A stretch of DNA of 64,000 nt from M55B127 sp034521955 (GTDB lineage: Bacteria; Bacillota; Halanaerobiia; Halanaerobiales; M55B127): contig JAXHLT010000001.1 of NCBI GenBank assembly GCA_034521955.1, forward strand, positions 434,001 through 498,000, read 5' to 3'. Below are positions 35,522 to 45,403 of the stretch, in pieces; the first letter of the stretch is position 1, and every line of letters starts with the position of its first letter. The notes beneath the pieces were generated by a model, which saw nothing but the letters and a program-made list of their open reading frames with translations, made no database searches and had not been told where the DNA came from. Both the position numbers and the translations under genes were made by a program.

Positions 35522-35993
35522 TATTTATCCTCCCCCCCAGTAAACAATCTTTGTACTAATCTAAATATAATTAAACCACTTCCAATCGGTAATCCGAGCG
35601 TGTACCACCACATGGGAACTCCCATTGATGTTGTAGTAACACCCATTAACATCTCATCTTGAATATGAATAATACTATATCTAAATATAATTACAAAAAA
35701 TGTAATAGATAAGAGTGTAACAAATATTCTGACTATCCTTTGTAATTTATCTGGCAGTTTTCTACTAAAATTGAGACACATAAATGATCCCATCTTTTAA
35801 AGGCTATCGCGCTACCTAAAAAAACTAACCATACATATAAGTAAATTTCTAATTCTTCAATAAAAGAAATTGAAAATTTAAAGGTGAATCTAGATACAAC
35901 ATTGACGAAAGCAACCGTAACCATCGCCAACAATAAAATTCCTGCTAGGTATTCTTCAATATTTTTAAAAAAGTTTTTCCAAGTAAATTTCAT
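35521..35993 (-). pseudogene. dctQ: TRAP transporter small permease (DctQ), frameshifted
   Basis: The first 80 codons give two helices and the family motif SFIEELEIYLYVWLVFLGSA (split here at EELEIYLYVW) and FKRWDHLCVSILVE, then stop after a shift. The next frame supplies LPDKLQRIVRIF and two more helices. Adding one A to the AAAA tract at 35757-35762 joins them into a normal four-helix protein of ~157 residues. A homopolymer error is as likely as a real mutation. Confidence 0.78.
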
Positions 35994-36020
35994 TTTTTCA
36001 CCTCTTTTGGTGAGTTTAAT

Positions 36021-36047
36021 AGAGGAGAGACAATTTGCCTCTCCTCT
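36021..36047 (-). promoter_or_regulatory. Intercistronic hairpin between dctP and dctQ
   Basis: Nine-bp stem AGAGGAGAG with its complement (36021-36029, 36039-36047) and a nine-base loop, without a U tract. Such hairpins after binding-protein genes commonly stabilise the upstream mRNA so that the binding protein is made in excess. Confidence 0.5.
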
Positions 36048-36061
36048 TTGTATTTAAACTC

Positions 36062-37175
36062 CTACTCAACTGATTCCATATCAGATTTAGCCTTTTCTAC
36101 TAATTCTGCACCAATTGATTTAACCCATTCATCATATACATCTCTAGTCTTATCTACAAAAGCTTCTTTTTCTTCATCAGTAAGTACATTAACTTTCATA
36201 CCTTGTTCTTCTAAGTATTCTAAAGGATCATTACTTCCATCTTTCCTGTTCCCAGGTAGCAAGGAAATTTTTAGCATAACCCATGTCTTTTCCTGACTCG
36301 ATCATTTTGTCAACATATTGTTTAGCAGAACCATCATCTAAATTATATCTAGATAACATTTTTTCAAATTTAAGTGCTTCTTCAGCTGCCTGTCTTACTA
36401 TCTTTTGATCTTCTTCTGTCCAACTGTTAAATACATCTTCATTTATACCAAGTAATAGGGGGTCTATTAAGTAATCCCATACAGTCATATATTCATGAAA
36501 ATCCCAAATCTTTAAAGGAATTAATACTCCGACTGTAGGATTTTCTTGGCCATCAACAGTACCCTGCTGGAAACCAGTTGTAGCTTCTCCCCAATTCATT
36601 GTTAAAGGATTAGAACCTAAACCTTTAAAGATATCTATAAATATTTTACTACCAACAACACGGTATTTCAGATCAGATAAATCTTCAGGGGAATGAATTG
36701 CTCTTTTATTATTAGTAATTTGTCTAAAACCATTTTCTCCCCATCCAATTGGTACTACTCCAAAGCTTTCTATCTTATCTAAAATCTGTTGACCTGCCTC
36801 ACCATTTTCAACAGCATCTACTGCTTTATAGCTATCGAAAAAGAATGGTAAGTTAAATAGATTTAGTTCTCTAATCTGTGAAGACCAGTTAATTGTAGAT
36901 TCCAAGGCCATATCAACAGAACCATTTCTAACCATCATAAAGATAGAAGTCTGTTTACCAGATGCTAAACTTGAACCACCATAAGGTTTAATATTGATTC
37001 TACCATCTGTTCTTTCTTTAACTAAGTCAGCTAAATAATTAGCACCAATGCCCCAAGGAAAACCAGGCCCAACATTATAACTTAAAGTATAATTTTCCTT
37101 ATAATCAGCAGCCAAACTCATTGAACTAAAAACCAATACAAACAACATAGTGACAATTAATATTTTCTTATACAC
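36062..37175 (-). pseudogene. dctP: TRAP transporter substrate-binding protein (DctP), frameshifted near the 3' end
   Basis: Signal peptide MYKKILIVTMLFVLVFSS followed by a DctP-family domain: NYLADLVKERTDGRI, LNLFNLPFFFDS, the DLKYRVVGSKIF region carrying the carboxylate-binding Arg, and TTGFQQGTVDGQENP. The frame stops at 36231 after TWEQE, and the last ~65 residues (DGSNDPLEYLEEQ...) continue in another frame to 36062. Removing one A near 36243 repairs it. The mature protein would be ~350 residues, slightly longer than average. The ligand is presumably a 2-oxo or hydroxy acid. Confidence 0.8.
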
Positions 37176-37193
37176 TTTTATTTTCCCCCTTTT

Positions 37194-38171
37194 TTATATT
37201 AAAAACTTTGATGCTTCTTTTATAACATTTGTCTTGTCAGGCATAATGAAGTTTTCTTGTTCAGGTGTAAAGGAATTTGGAACATTATATGCACCAACTC
37301 TTCTAATTGGTCCATCTAGATAGTCAAAAGCGTTTTCTTGAATATAACTTGTCACTTCAGCTCCCCAACCTGCTCTTTTCCAGGTTTCATGGACAACTAA
37401 AAGTCTTCCAGTTTTTTTAACAGAAGCTATAACAGTTTCTTTATCCCAAGGTACGAGTGTTCTTAGATCAATTACTTCAACAGAAATCCCATCTTCTTTT
37501 AATTCTTCAGCCGCTTTTAGGCTTTCATGTAGCATTCTTGAAGTAGTAACAATTGTAATATCATTACCTTTTCTTTTTATATCTGCTTCTCCAAAAGGAA
37601 TTTTATATTCATCTTCCGGAACCATTCCTTTTTGACCATAAAGTTGTTTATGTTCAAAAAAGATAACCGGATCATTTTGAGTTAAAGCATATTTATATAA
37701 TCCATAAGTATCGCGTGGTGTTGCTGGAACAACCACTTTAATACCTGGAATATGCATAAAAATTGTTTCCACTGACTGAGAGTGCTGTGCAGCTGCAGAA
37801 AGTGATCTGCCATCAGGTCCCCTTAAAATAATGGGCAAATCTCTTTGACCACCTGACATGTATCTTATTTTCATAATTTGGTTAGCTATAGCTGTCATAC
37901 CTGTGAACAAAAAATCAGCAAAGTGAAATTCGACTACAGGTCTTGCTCCAGCAAGGGCTGCTCCCACAGCAGAACCGAAGATAACTTCTTCTGAAATCGG
38001 AGTATCAATTACTCTATCATCAAATTTGCCAATTAGACCTTTATACTGCCCAAATATTCCACCTTGTTCAGCTATATCCTCTCCATATGTAAATATGGTT
38101 GGATCTTTCTCCATTTCTTCTTCCATTGCTCGACATATTGCATCAGATATCGTCATTTCTACTTCTGACAT
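37194..38171 (-). CDS. 2-oxoacid (acetoin/pyruvate-type) dehydrogenase E1 component, beta subunit
   Basis: Protein of 325 residues, complete, with TYGEDIAEQGGIFGQYKGL, a GAALAGARPVVEFHFADF segment and the transketolase C-terminal domain (VEVIDLRTLVPWDKET, GRLLVVHETWKRAG). It forms the E1 heterotetramer with the alpha subunit and decarboxylates a 2-oxo substrate. The AcoR-like regulator and sigma-54 promoter upstream suggest an acetoin-dehydrogenase-type system; the embedded TRAP carrier suggests an acid substrate instead. Confidence 0.9.
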   Translation of the reverse strand: MSEVEMTISDAICRAMEEEMEKDPTIFTYGEDIAEQGGIFGQYKGLIGKFDDRVIDTPISEEVIFGSAVGAALAGARPVVEFHFADFLFTGMTAIANQIMKIRYMSGGQRDLPIILRGPDGRSLSAAAQHSQSVETIFMHIPGIKVVVPATPRDTYGLYKYALTQNDPVIFFEHKQLYGQKGMVPEDEYKIPFGEADIKRKGNDITIVTTSRMLHESLKAAEELKEDGISVEVIDLRTLVPWDKETVIASVKKTGRLLVVHETWKRAGWGAEVTSYIQENAFDYLDGPIRRVGAYNVPNSFTPEQENFIMPDKTNVIKEASKFLI

Positions 38172-38182
38172 AATATCACCTC

Positions 38183-39187
38183 CTATTTATAATCGTATCC
38201 GCTGTCATCCGCAAATAAATCTTCTAAAGCTTCTTCAGGTTTAGGATAATCACAATTTTCTGCAAATTTTACCGCTTCTTTAATTATATTCTCATAGTTA
38301 TTCCATATTTTTTCCTTTTTGTCATTATCTAATATATCGTTATCAAATAAATAATTTTCAAACCTGTTTATTGGTTCTTCGTCCCATCTTTTTTCTACTT
38401 CTTTTTTATCTCTATAGTCTTCTGGGTCGCCTACAAAGTGTCCTTTTAGTCGATAGGTCTTACATTCCAATAATATTGGCCCTGAACCATTTCTAATCTT
38501 TTTTATTAATTTATTAGCTTCATTATAAACTTCTAAAACATCATTACCATCAATTGTAATTCCTTCGATATTATAACCAGCAGCTCTTTCTGAAATATTT
38601 TCTACTGAAGTAGAATTTTTAGAAGAAATTGTTGAAGCATAATTATTATATTCTACAACAAAAAGGATTGGTAGATTATATATTGATGCCCAATTTAAAG
38701 CTTCATGAAACGCTCCTCTATTAGAAGCACCATCTCCAAAAAAAGCTACGACAACTTGATCTGTTTTGGTGATCTTTTTTATTGCCAATCCTGCACCCGC
38801 AGCAATTGGTAAACCACCAGCAACTTCTCCATTTGCTCCCAAAACTCCCAAATCAAAATTCATAATGTGCATAGAGCCACCTTTGCCTTTGCAGTATCCA
38901 TCCTTTTTACCATATAATTCTGCCATCATTTTATTTGGATCTGCACCTTTGGCTAACATATGTCCATGGCCTCTATGGGTACTGGTTATAAAATCATCCT
39001 CTTTAAGATTTTCTATAATACCAGTGGCAATAGCTTCTTCCCCAATATATAGATGTATAAATCCAGGGATTTCACTATTTAGAAATTTTTCTTCCGCTTT
39101 TAATTCAAAATTTCTTATTAATACCATCTTTTCATATAATTTCAGAAATTTTTCTTTGGAAACTTGGTTTTTATTATTTTTTGCCAT
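38183..39187 (-). CDS. 2-oxoacid (acetoin/pyruvate-type) dehydrogenase E1 component, alpha subunit
   Basis: Protein of 334 residues with the TPP motif GDGASNRGAFHEALNWAS near residue 165, STHRGHGHMLAKGAD and the GKGGSMHI loop near residue 100. The true start is the ATG at 39185-39187, behind GGAGGTGAG, because the in-frame ATG at 39229 lies inside the -24/-12 promoter. It is the first gene of E1alpha-E1beta-dctPQM-E2. Confidence 0.9.
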   Translation of the reverse strand: MAKNNKNQVSKEKFLKLYEKMVLIRNFELKAEEKFLNSEIPGFIHLYIGEEAIATGIIENLKEDDFITSTHRGHGHMLAKGADPNKMMAELYGKKDGYCKGKGGSMHIMNFDLGVLGANGEVAGGLPIAAGAGLAIKKITKTDQVVVAFFGDGASNRGAFHEALNWASIYNLPILFVVEYNNYASTISSKNSTSVENISERAAGYNIEGITIDGNDVLEVYNEANKLIKKIRNGSGPILLECKTYRLKGHFVGDPEDYRDKKEVEKRWDEEPINRFENYLFDNDILDNDKKEKIWNNYENIIKEAVKFAENCDYPKPEEALEDLFADDSGYDYK

Positions 39188-39212
39188 TTTCTCACCTCCA
39201 GTATTAGTATAA

Positions 39213-39228
39213 TGCATTTTTTGTTCCA
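39213..39228 (-). promoter_or_regulatory. Sigma-54 (-24/-12) promoter of the 2-oxoacid dehydrogenase operon
   Basis: Minus-strand TGGAACAAAAAATGCA matches the consensus TGGCACG-N4-TTGCA with GG at 39226-39227 and GC at 39214-39215, exactly 10 bases apart, and only three mismatches outside the invariant positions. Transcription should start near 39202, just before the ribosome site of E1alpha. The divergently placed 35-bp inverted repeat upstream and the AcoR-type activator gene make a coherent unit. Confidence 0.72.
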
Positions 39229-39322
39229 TAAAAAAACATGGTGACTATCCTTGATTTTACAAGAAAGATAAATCACCACAATGTGAGTTGTTTATTTTTC
39301 CAACAATGTATATGTTGATATT

Positions 39323-39357
39323 TTTAACACATGTTTAAATATTGAACATGTGTTAAA
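39323..39357. promoter_or_regulatory. Upstream activating sequence: 13-bp inverted repeat for the AcoR-like activator
   Basis: TTTAACACATGTT (39323-39335) and its exact complement (39345-39357) are separated by 9 bases and lie about 120-155 bases upstream of the predicted sigma-54 start, the usual distance for enhancer-binding proteins. Each arm contains the partial palindrome ACATGT. The repeat begins directly after the activator's stop codon; a role as its terminator is less likely because no U tract follows. Confidence 0.6.
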
Positions 39358-41321
39358 TTATAAATTGTTATAAATAGTATTCCTACTGACTTTTAACAAT
39401 CTTGCTGCTTTAGAAATATTATTGTCACACATTTCAACCACTTCTTTTATATATTCTTTCTCTTTAATATTAAGTGGTTTTATTTCGAAATTATTATGAA
39501 TACTTTCTTCCTCATCATTATATAAGTTTTGTTCACGTACAAAATCAATAACATCATTAGTTGTTATGATTTCTTTATTAGAAAGATTGATCAATCTTTC
39601 TATAACATTTTCTAATTCTCTTACATTACCAGGCCAATTATAATCCTTGAATTTTTTAAATACATTTTCCTCAAATTTAATATTTTTAATTCCAATTTTA
39701 CCTGCAAATATATTTAAAAAATACTTAGCCAATAAAACAATATCTTCCTTTCTTTCTCTTAATGGAGGCACATATATATTTAATACATTTAAACGATAAT
39801 AAAGATCATGTCGAAAATTATTTTTTTTCACTTCTTTAGAAAGATCCTTATTACTCGCAGCAATTATTCTAACATCAACTGGTATTACTTCTGTTCCACC
39901 AATCCTAATTATTTTCTTATTTTGCAATACTCTTAATAATTTAGCCTGCATATTTATCGGCATTTCTCCAATTTCATCTAAAAATATTGTACCACCATTA
40001 GCTAGTTCAAATTTGCCAGGCCTTCCATCCTTACTTGCACCTGTAAATGCACCATCTACATATCCAAATAATTCACTTTCTATTAATTTAGTTGGTAATG
40101 CTGCACAATTAATTCCAACAAATGGCCCTTCTGCTCTTGAAGACTCTTTATGTATAGCTTGAGCAAACATTTCTTTTCCCGTTCCAGTTTCTCCCTGAAT
40201 TAAGGCATTAGAATCACTTTTTGAAGCAATTCTAGCAATTCTTTTGCTGCTCTTAATAGCTTGGCTTTTACCTAGTATATCATCAAAAGAAAAAGAAGCC
40301 TGTGCACCGGTCATTACATTTACCATCTTTTTGACTCTACTTATCTCGCGGAATGTATCCAACACTCCTTGCATCTCTCCATTTTCATTTCTCAAGACAG
40401 TTGCCGTTTTTATAAAATGTAATAATTTACCATGTGATCTTATATAAAATTCCCTATCTACATATCCTTTACCTGTTTCCAATACTTCCAATATTACTGG
40501 TCTAAAATCTACTAATTCAGTGATATGTTTTCCTACTGATTTTATATGGTCTATTTTTAATATTTTACCAGCAATTTCATTCATAAACTTAACTATTCCA
40601 TTTTTTTCAATTACTAATATACCTTCTGAAATGGTTTGCATAATAGCATCTTCAAGCTTGTTTTTTCTTTCAAGTTCTTGATTCAATTTTTTTAAATTAA
40701 ATTGATTTTCTATAGCTTTTGCACTTGTGATAACCATACCCAATGTATGAACATGAACATTAGATTTAAGTCCAGAAATATTTAATACACCGATTAAATT
40801 ATTCTCGCCATCATGAATGGGAGCTGCTGAACAAGCCCATTTATGCAAACTCTCACAATAGTGTTCAGGCCCTACAATTTGAACAGGTTTATTATTTTTA
40901 AGTGCTAATGCTGTAGAAGTTGTCCCAGTTACTGAACTATCCCATTTTACTCCTGTGCGATAATTATATTTTTCTTCAAAATTATTTATTACATCTTCAT
41001 CTCCAATAATATCTAATACAAATCCATCTTTATTTGTAAACAAAATTAGATAACCACTTCCTTTTGTGGTTTTGTATAGATGACTCATATATTCATAAAT
41101 GATTTCATATTCATCTGAAATATTTTCTCTTTTTTTGAGACTTTCTCTTCTGAAACAAATGTTAAATTCATATTTTTTTTGTAAGGGTCTATATTATTCT
41201 TTTTTGCATATATCCACGACTCAACAATACCTTCATTAATTTCATCATCAATAATATCCTCTTTAATAAAGTTAGACCATTGTTCTTTTAGTTTTTCAAA
41301 ATTCTTTTTGTCGTGCAACAT
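39358..41321 (-). pseudogene. AcoR-like sigma-54-dependent activator, frameshifted near the 5' end
   Basis: The ATG at 41319-41321 follows AAGGAGG, and the N-terminal ~60 codons (EGIVESWIYAKK...) stop early; the frame resumes as SDEYEIIYEYM and continues to 39358. Adding one A to the A7 tract at 41131-41137 repairs it to ~655 residues. Domains: GAF (TSTALALKNNKPVQI, HYCESLHKWACSAAPIHD), PAS (~140-260), AAA+ with GETGTGKE, the sigma-54-contact loop GAFTGA and a LIESELFG segment, and a Fis-type helix-turn-helix ending NTIYNNL. It should activate the E1-TRAP-E2 operon in response to a ligand. Confidence 0.82.
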
Positions 41322-41384
41322 TTGTTCCTCCTTATTGTCTGGTATATAAATAATTTTCTATACCAAACACAAAATACCTCTATT

Positions 41385-41422
41385 AATAATTAATCCCGGT
41401 TAAAAAACCGAGATTAATTATT
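41385..41422 (-). terminator. Hairpin between lplA and the activator gene
   Basis: A 17-bp stem (41385-41401 with 41406-41422, one G-U pair) closes a four-base loop 6 bases after the lplA stop. No U tract follows, so it may be an inefficient terminator. Confidence 0.5.
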
Positions 41423-41427
41423 AAATA

Positions 41428-42453
41428 CTAAATTCTTTTTTCTTTTATCCATTCAACTAAATCTTCGATAATCTCTTCTTCTTTTTTAGAATGGTTAACA
41501 TCTTTAATTACTTTAGTTACCTCATCAATTTTAAACTGACAACCTTCTAATTTTTCTGCTATATCTTCTATTAGATCAGCATTCATTGCATCTGAATAAA
41601 TTTTAGATCCTGTAATTTTTCCTTTAGTTAACGTTAAACCCAATTGAATATCTCCCCAATCAAATCTTTTTTCATATGTTATATCAAAATCAGGAGCTTG
41701 CCCATATCTCCAATTCCAAGATGAATATTTATCCTTTAACTTGGAAACATCTTCTATTTGGTTAGGTGAAATTACTTCTTTATCTGGATTAACATCATAT
41801 AATTCTTTAAAATATTTGGCTAATTCTTTTTTCATTTTATCAATTGTAACTGATGAATTAAGTTCTTTTAAGTTTACAACTCTTGACTTTACAGACTCTA
41901 TTCCTTTTGACTGTATTTTTTCTTTAGACACCTGTAAGTAATTAACCATTTTTTCAAAATCAGTATCTACAAGAATAGTTCCATGATGATATGATGCATT
42001 TGTACCATAATAAAAAGCATTCCCTGAAAACTTTCTACCTGATGCAACAAGATCATTTCGACCAGAAAATTTAGCCTCTATATTACTATCTCTTACAGCT
42101 TTTAATATAACTTCAAGCTGTGTGTGAATATCATAAAGGTTTTTATCCATAATAAATGTAAAGTTTAAATTTCCCAAGTCATGATAAACTGCTCCACCAC
42201 CAGAAAGTCTTCTGGCGAGTTTGCCATCATTATTTTCAAGTAATCGACAGTTGCATTCTTTCCAGGCATTTTGATTACGGCCAATTACTACAGTATTATC
42301 ATTTTGCCATAAGTATAACATAACTTCATTTTTTTTCGTGTTATTTAATAAATGTTCTTCTAAGGCTAAATTATACCAAGGATTATATGAATCAGAATAT
42401 ATCAATCTAGCACTTTCAATCTGACTTTTGATTTTATTAATTAATTTTGACAT
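41428..42453 (-). CDS. lplA: Lipoate-protein ligase
   Basis: Biotin/lipoate-ligase fold protein of ~341 residues. NPWYNLALEEHLL at the N terminus, LARRLSGGGAVYHDLGNLNF with the RRxxGGGxVxHD motif near residue 75, KFSGNAFY, and a C-terminal accessory domain are present. It attaches free lipoate to E2 by way of lipoyl-AMP. The ATG at 42451-42453 lies 10 bases after GGAGGTG and overlaps the end of the lipoamide dehydrogenase gene. Its presence suggests that lipoate is scavenged for this complex. Confidence 0.92.
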   Translation of the reverse strand: MSKLINKIKSQIESARLIYSDSYNPWYNLALEEHLLNNTKKNEVMLYLWQNDNTVVIGRNQNAWKECNCRLLENNDGKLARRLSGGGAVYHDLGNLNFTFIMDKNLYDIHTQLEVILKAVRDSNIEAKFSGRNDLVASGRKFSGNAFYYGTNASYHHGTILVDTDFEKMVNYLQVSKEKIQSKGIESVKSRVVNLKELNSSVTIDKMKKELAKYFKELYDVNPDKEVISPNQIEDVSKLKDKYSSWNWRYGQAPDFDITYEKRFDWGDIQLGLTLTKGKITGSKIYSDAMNADLIEDIAEKLEGCQFKIDEVTKVIKDVNHSKKEEEIIEDLVEWIKEKRI

Positions 42454-43832
42454 AATGTATAGCACCTCCGATTGAATCTAAAGCTGCTTCATGTATTACT
42501 TCAGATGTAGTCGGATGGGCGTGTATGGTTTCTATTATATCCTTGATTTTCATATTTTTATTTACAGCGAGGGTAAGTTCATGAATTAAGTCAGTTGCGT
42601 GAACTCCTATTATTGAACTCCCAAGAATTTGCTCCACTATCCTTTTTAGAAATTATTTTGATGAATCCATTCCTCTTATTCATGGTTTTAACCTTACCAT
42701 TTGCTCTAAAAGGAAATTTCCCTACTGCTATAGTCAACATCTTTTTCTTTTACTTCTTCTTCAGTTAAACCAACAGTTGCTATCTCAGGTTTAGTAAAGA
42801 TTGCAGCAGGCACTGCATCATAATGCATCTTTTTATCTTTACCCATAATATTTTCTACTGCAACTATACCCTGATGGGAGGCTACATGGGCTAAAAGAAT
42901 TTTGCCTGTTACATCCCCTGCAGCATAAATATTATCAACTGTGGTTTTCATATGATCATCAACTTTTATTGCATTATTTTCTTTTTGAATACCAATTTTT
43001 CTAAATCTAAGCCACCAAAACTAGGTTCTCTACCGGTTGCAACCAATACTTTTTCTACATCAAGAGTTTCCTCTTTTTCATCTTTTATATATGTAACACT
43101 AAAATTATCACCCTTTTTAATTTCAGTAACTTGTGCCCCGGTTGTTATTTGAATTCTTTCTCTTTTAGCAATACTTCTTAACTCTTTAGTGATTTCTTTA
43201 TCTACTCCTGGTAGTATATCATCTAAGTATTCAACTACTTTAACATCAACACCAAAAGCTGAAAAGATAGAAGCAAACTCCATACCAATTACTCCACCAC
43301 CAATTATTGCAAGAGATTTTGGTAGCTGTTCTAAATCTAGTATATCTTTACTTGTTAATATTCCTTTTAAGTCAATTCCTTTTATCGGAGCTTTTTTCAC
43401 TTTAGAACCAGTAGCTAAAATTATATAGTCTGTTTCAATTATTTCTCTACCAGCATCTGTTTTAACAGAAACTGTATTTTGATCTAATAGACTGGCTATA
43501 CCCTTAATAACATTAACCTCATGTTTTTTTAATAGAAATTCTACTCCCCCAACAAGTTGTTTTACAATTCCATCTTTGTTTTTAATAACTCTTTTCATAT
43601 TAACACTAGCACTTTCTACATCAATTCCAAATCTTTTAGCATTTTGAGTATCAGAGTATATTTTAGCAGAATATACAAAAGCTTTTGTTGGTATACAACC
43701 CCAGTTTAAACAAGTCCCCCCTATTTTTTCTTTTTCAACTAAATTAACTTCTGCTCCTAATTGAGCAGCTCTAATAGCAGCAACATAACCTCCAGGTCCT
43801 CCACCAATTATTGTAATCACCTTTTTTTTCAT
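42437..43832 (-). pseudogene. lpdA: Dihydrolipoamide dehydrogenase (E3), with about three frameshifts
   Basis: The ATG at 43830-43832 (AAGGAGGT upstream) opens IGGGPGGYVAAIRAAQLG, the redox-active GGTCLNWGCIPTK disulfide and the AIIGGGVIGMEFAS NAD site. The frame breaks near 42998 after FGGLDLEK, resumes as TTVDNIYAAGDVTG...TKPEIATVGLTEEE, breaks near 42724, resumes, breaks again near 42633 and ends with GVHATDLIHEL and AHPTTSEVIHEA, the C-terminal interface. All regions exist, so it is one gene with small indels. It could be real decay or a bad stretch of assembly. Confidence 0.85.
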
Positions 43833-43893
43833 TAAAAACTTTACCTCCTTGTGTAAAAACTTTTTAATTATTAAAATAATATGAAGTGATAAG

Positions 43894-44637
43894 TTAATTA
43901 TTCCATTTGTATTCTTCAACTAATTCCATAAATATATCTATTATTTCATTTATCGTATCATAAACTTCATCAGTTTTTAATGTCCTATCTTCTTTTTTTG
44001 TATTAATTTTAAATTCTTTTTTTATTACACCTGGTTTATCTGATAAGACATATATCCTATCTGACAGCAATGCTGCTTCTTCTGGATCATGGGTGATAAC
44101 AAACATATCAATATTTTTTCTGCTGTGTAAGTTTACGAGCAGGTTTCTTAAGTTAAGTTCAGTTTGTGTATCAACAGACTTAAGAGGTTCATCCATAATC
44201 AAAAAATCAGGTTTAATTGATATCGCTTTTAAAATTTCAACTCTTTGTTTCATACCACCACTTAATTCTTCAGGATAGCTATTAATTACTTCATTTAAAT
44301 TTGTAAGATCTAATAGATTTTCTCTAATTTCTTTTGCCTCATTATTATCAAGATAATTTTGTTGTATAAATTTGAAGTTATCTTCTATTGTCCTCCAGGG
44401 CAATAATCTGGGTTCCTGAAATACATAACCAGATCTAATTCTTTTATTAAATATTACCTCACCACTGTCTTGTTTAATTAAATTTGCAAGGATTTTAAAT
44501 AATGTTGTTTTACCACTCCCTGATGGACCTAAAAGTGTTACAATTTCGCCCTGGTTAACAGTTAAAGAAACATCTTTAAGCACTTTTAAATCATCAAAGC
44601 TCTTATTTATATTTTTTAATTTTAGTATATTATCCAT
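43894..44637 (-). CDS. NitT/TauT-type ABC transporter, ATP-binding protein
   Basis: ABC ATPase of 247 residues: Walker A GPSGSGKTTLFK near residue 35, YVFQEPRLLPWRT Q-loop typical of the SsuB/TauB/NrtD group, signature ELSGGMKQRVEI, Walker B FLIMDEPLKSVD and VITHDPEEA. It overlaps the permease gene by 8 bases. The imported substrate is unknown; the next genes downstream (E3, lipoate ligase) raise the possibility of a cofactor or precursor. Confidence 0.87.
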   Translation of the reverse strand: MDNILKLKNINKSFDDLKVLKDVSLTVNQGEIVTLLGPSGSGKTTLFKILANLIKQDSGEVIFNKRIRSGYVFQEPRLLPWRTIEDNFKFIQQNYLDNNEAKEIRENLLDLTNLNEVINSYPEELSGGMKQRVEILKAISIKPDFLIMDEPLKSVDTQTELNLRNLLVNLHSRKNIDMFVITHDPEEAALLSDRIYVLSDKPGVIKKEFKINTKKEDRTLKTDEVYDTINEIIDIFMELVEEYKWNN

Positions 44638-45403
44638 TGTTTTTCCACCCGGTTACTTTCCTTTGAATAGGCTTAATAATTAGATATTCAACAATGAGCA
44701 TTAATAGAATAAGTAAAATTGCCCAGGCAAATAGTTTATCAGTATTTAAATTGCTGTTTGCCATACTTAATGCAAAACCAACACCACTATTTGAACCTAA
44801 AAATTCAGCAAAAATTGTAGATTTCCAGGCAAAAGCTAAACCTATACTTAATGCAGTAAAAATATATGGTACTAATGACGGGATATATATATCATAAAAT
44901 ACTTGATTTTTTTTAATATTATAGACTTTAGCCATTTCAATTAATTTATTATCAATGTTTTGCAGCCCTTCAAATATATTTACAAATATTATTGGTAAAG
45001 TGACCACAAATATCAAAAATATTGGAGTTAAGTTATCTGCAATTCCAAACCAGATAACTGCTAAGGCAAGCCATATTACCGGTGGAGTAGTTTGAACTAC
45101 TGTAATAATCGGTCTAAAGATTGTATATAATAAATTATATTTGTTGAGAACTAAAGCCAATAGAAAACCTACAACAAAGGCTAAACCATAACCGATTATG
45201 GTCCTTTCTACTGTAATAATAAGGTTGTTGAATAAATTACCGTTTTTATAAATATCAATAAAAGAATTAAATGTATCTACTGGTGAAGGTAAAATTAAAG
45301 GATTAAACTGTTTAGAATAATATGACCAGATTAAAAACACCACCAGAAAACCGGTGGTGCTTATAAGTATTTTTTTAAATCTTTTAATAATAGAACTCTT
45401 CAT
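44630..45403 (-). CDS. NitT/TauT-type ABC transporter, permease
   Basis: BPD-type permease of ~257 residues with six helices. The ATPase-coupling EAA loop appears as IEMAKVYNIKKNQVFYDIYIPSL near residue 155 (split at IEMAKVYNIK and FYDIYIPSL), preceded by TTPPVIWLALAVIWFG. The ATG at 45401-45403 follows AGGTGG and overlaps the end of the binding-protein gene. The family is that of SsuC/TauC. Confidence 0.86.
   Translation of the reverse strand: MKSSIIKRFKKILISTTGFLVVFLIWSYYSKQFNPLILPSPVDTFNSFIDIYKNGNLFNNLIITVERTIIGYGLAFVVGFLLALVLNKYNLLYTIFRPIITVVQTTPPVIWLALAVIWFGIADNLTPIFLIFVVTLPIIFVNIFEGLQNIDNKLIEMAKVYNIKKNQVFYDIYIPSLVPYIFTALSIGLAFAWKSTIFAEFLGSNSGVGFALSMANSNLNTDKLFAWAILLILLMLIVEYLIIKPIQRKVTGWKNNG

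Noticed and set aside
38766..39212. 148-codon plus-strand frame opposite E1alpha
   Set aside because: Shadow of the conserved E1alpha codons; Pro/Ser-rich composition and no ribosome site.
39187..39229. Longer N terminus of E1alpha starting at 39229
   Set aside because: That ATG lies inside the -24/-12 promoter, and the ribosome site GGAGGTG serves the ATG at 39187.
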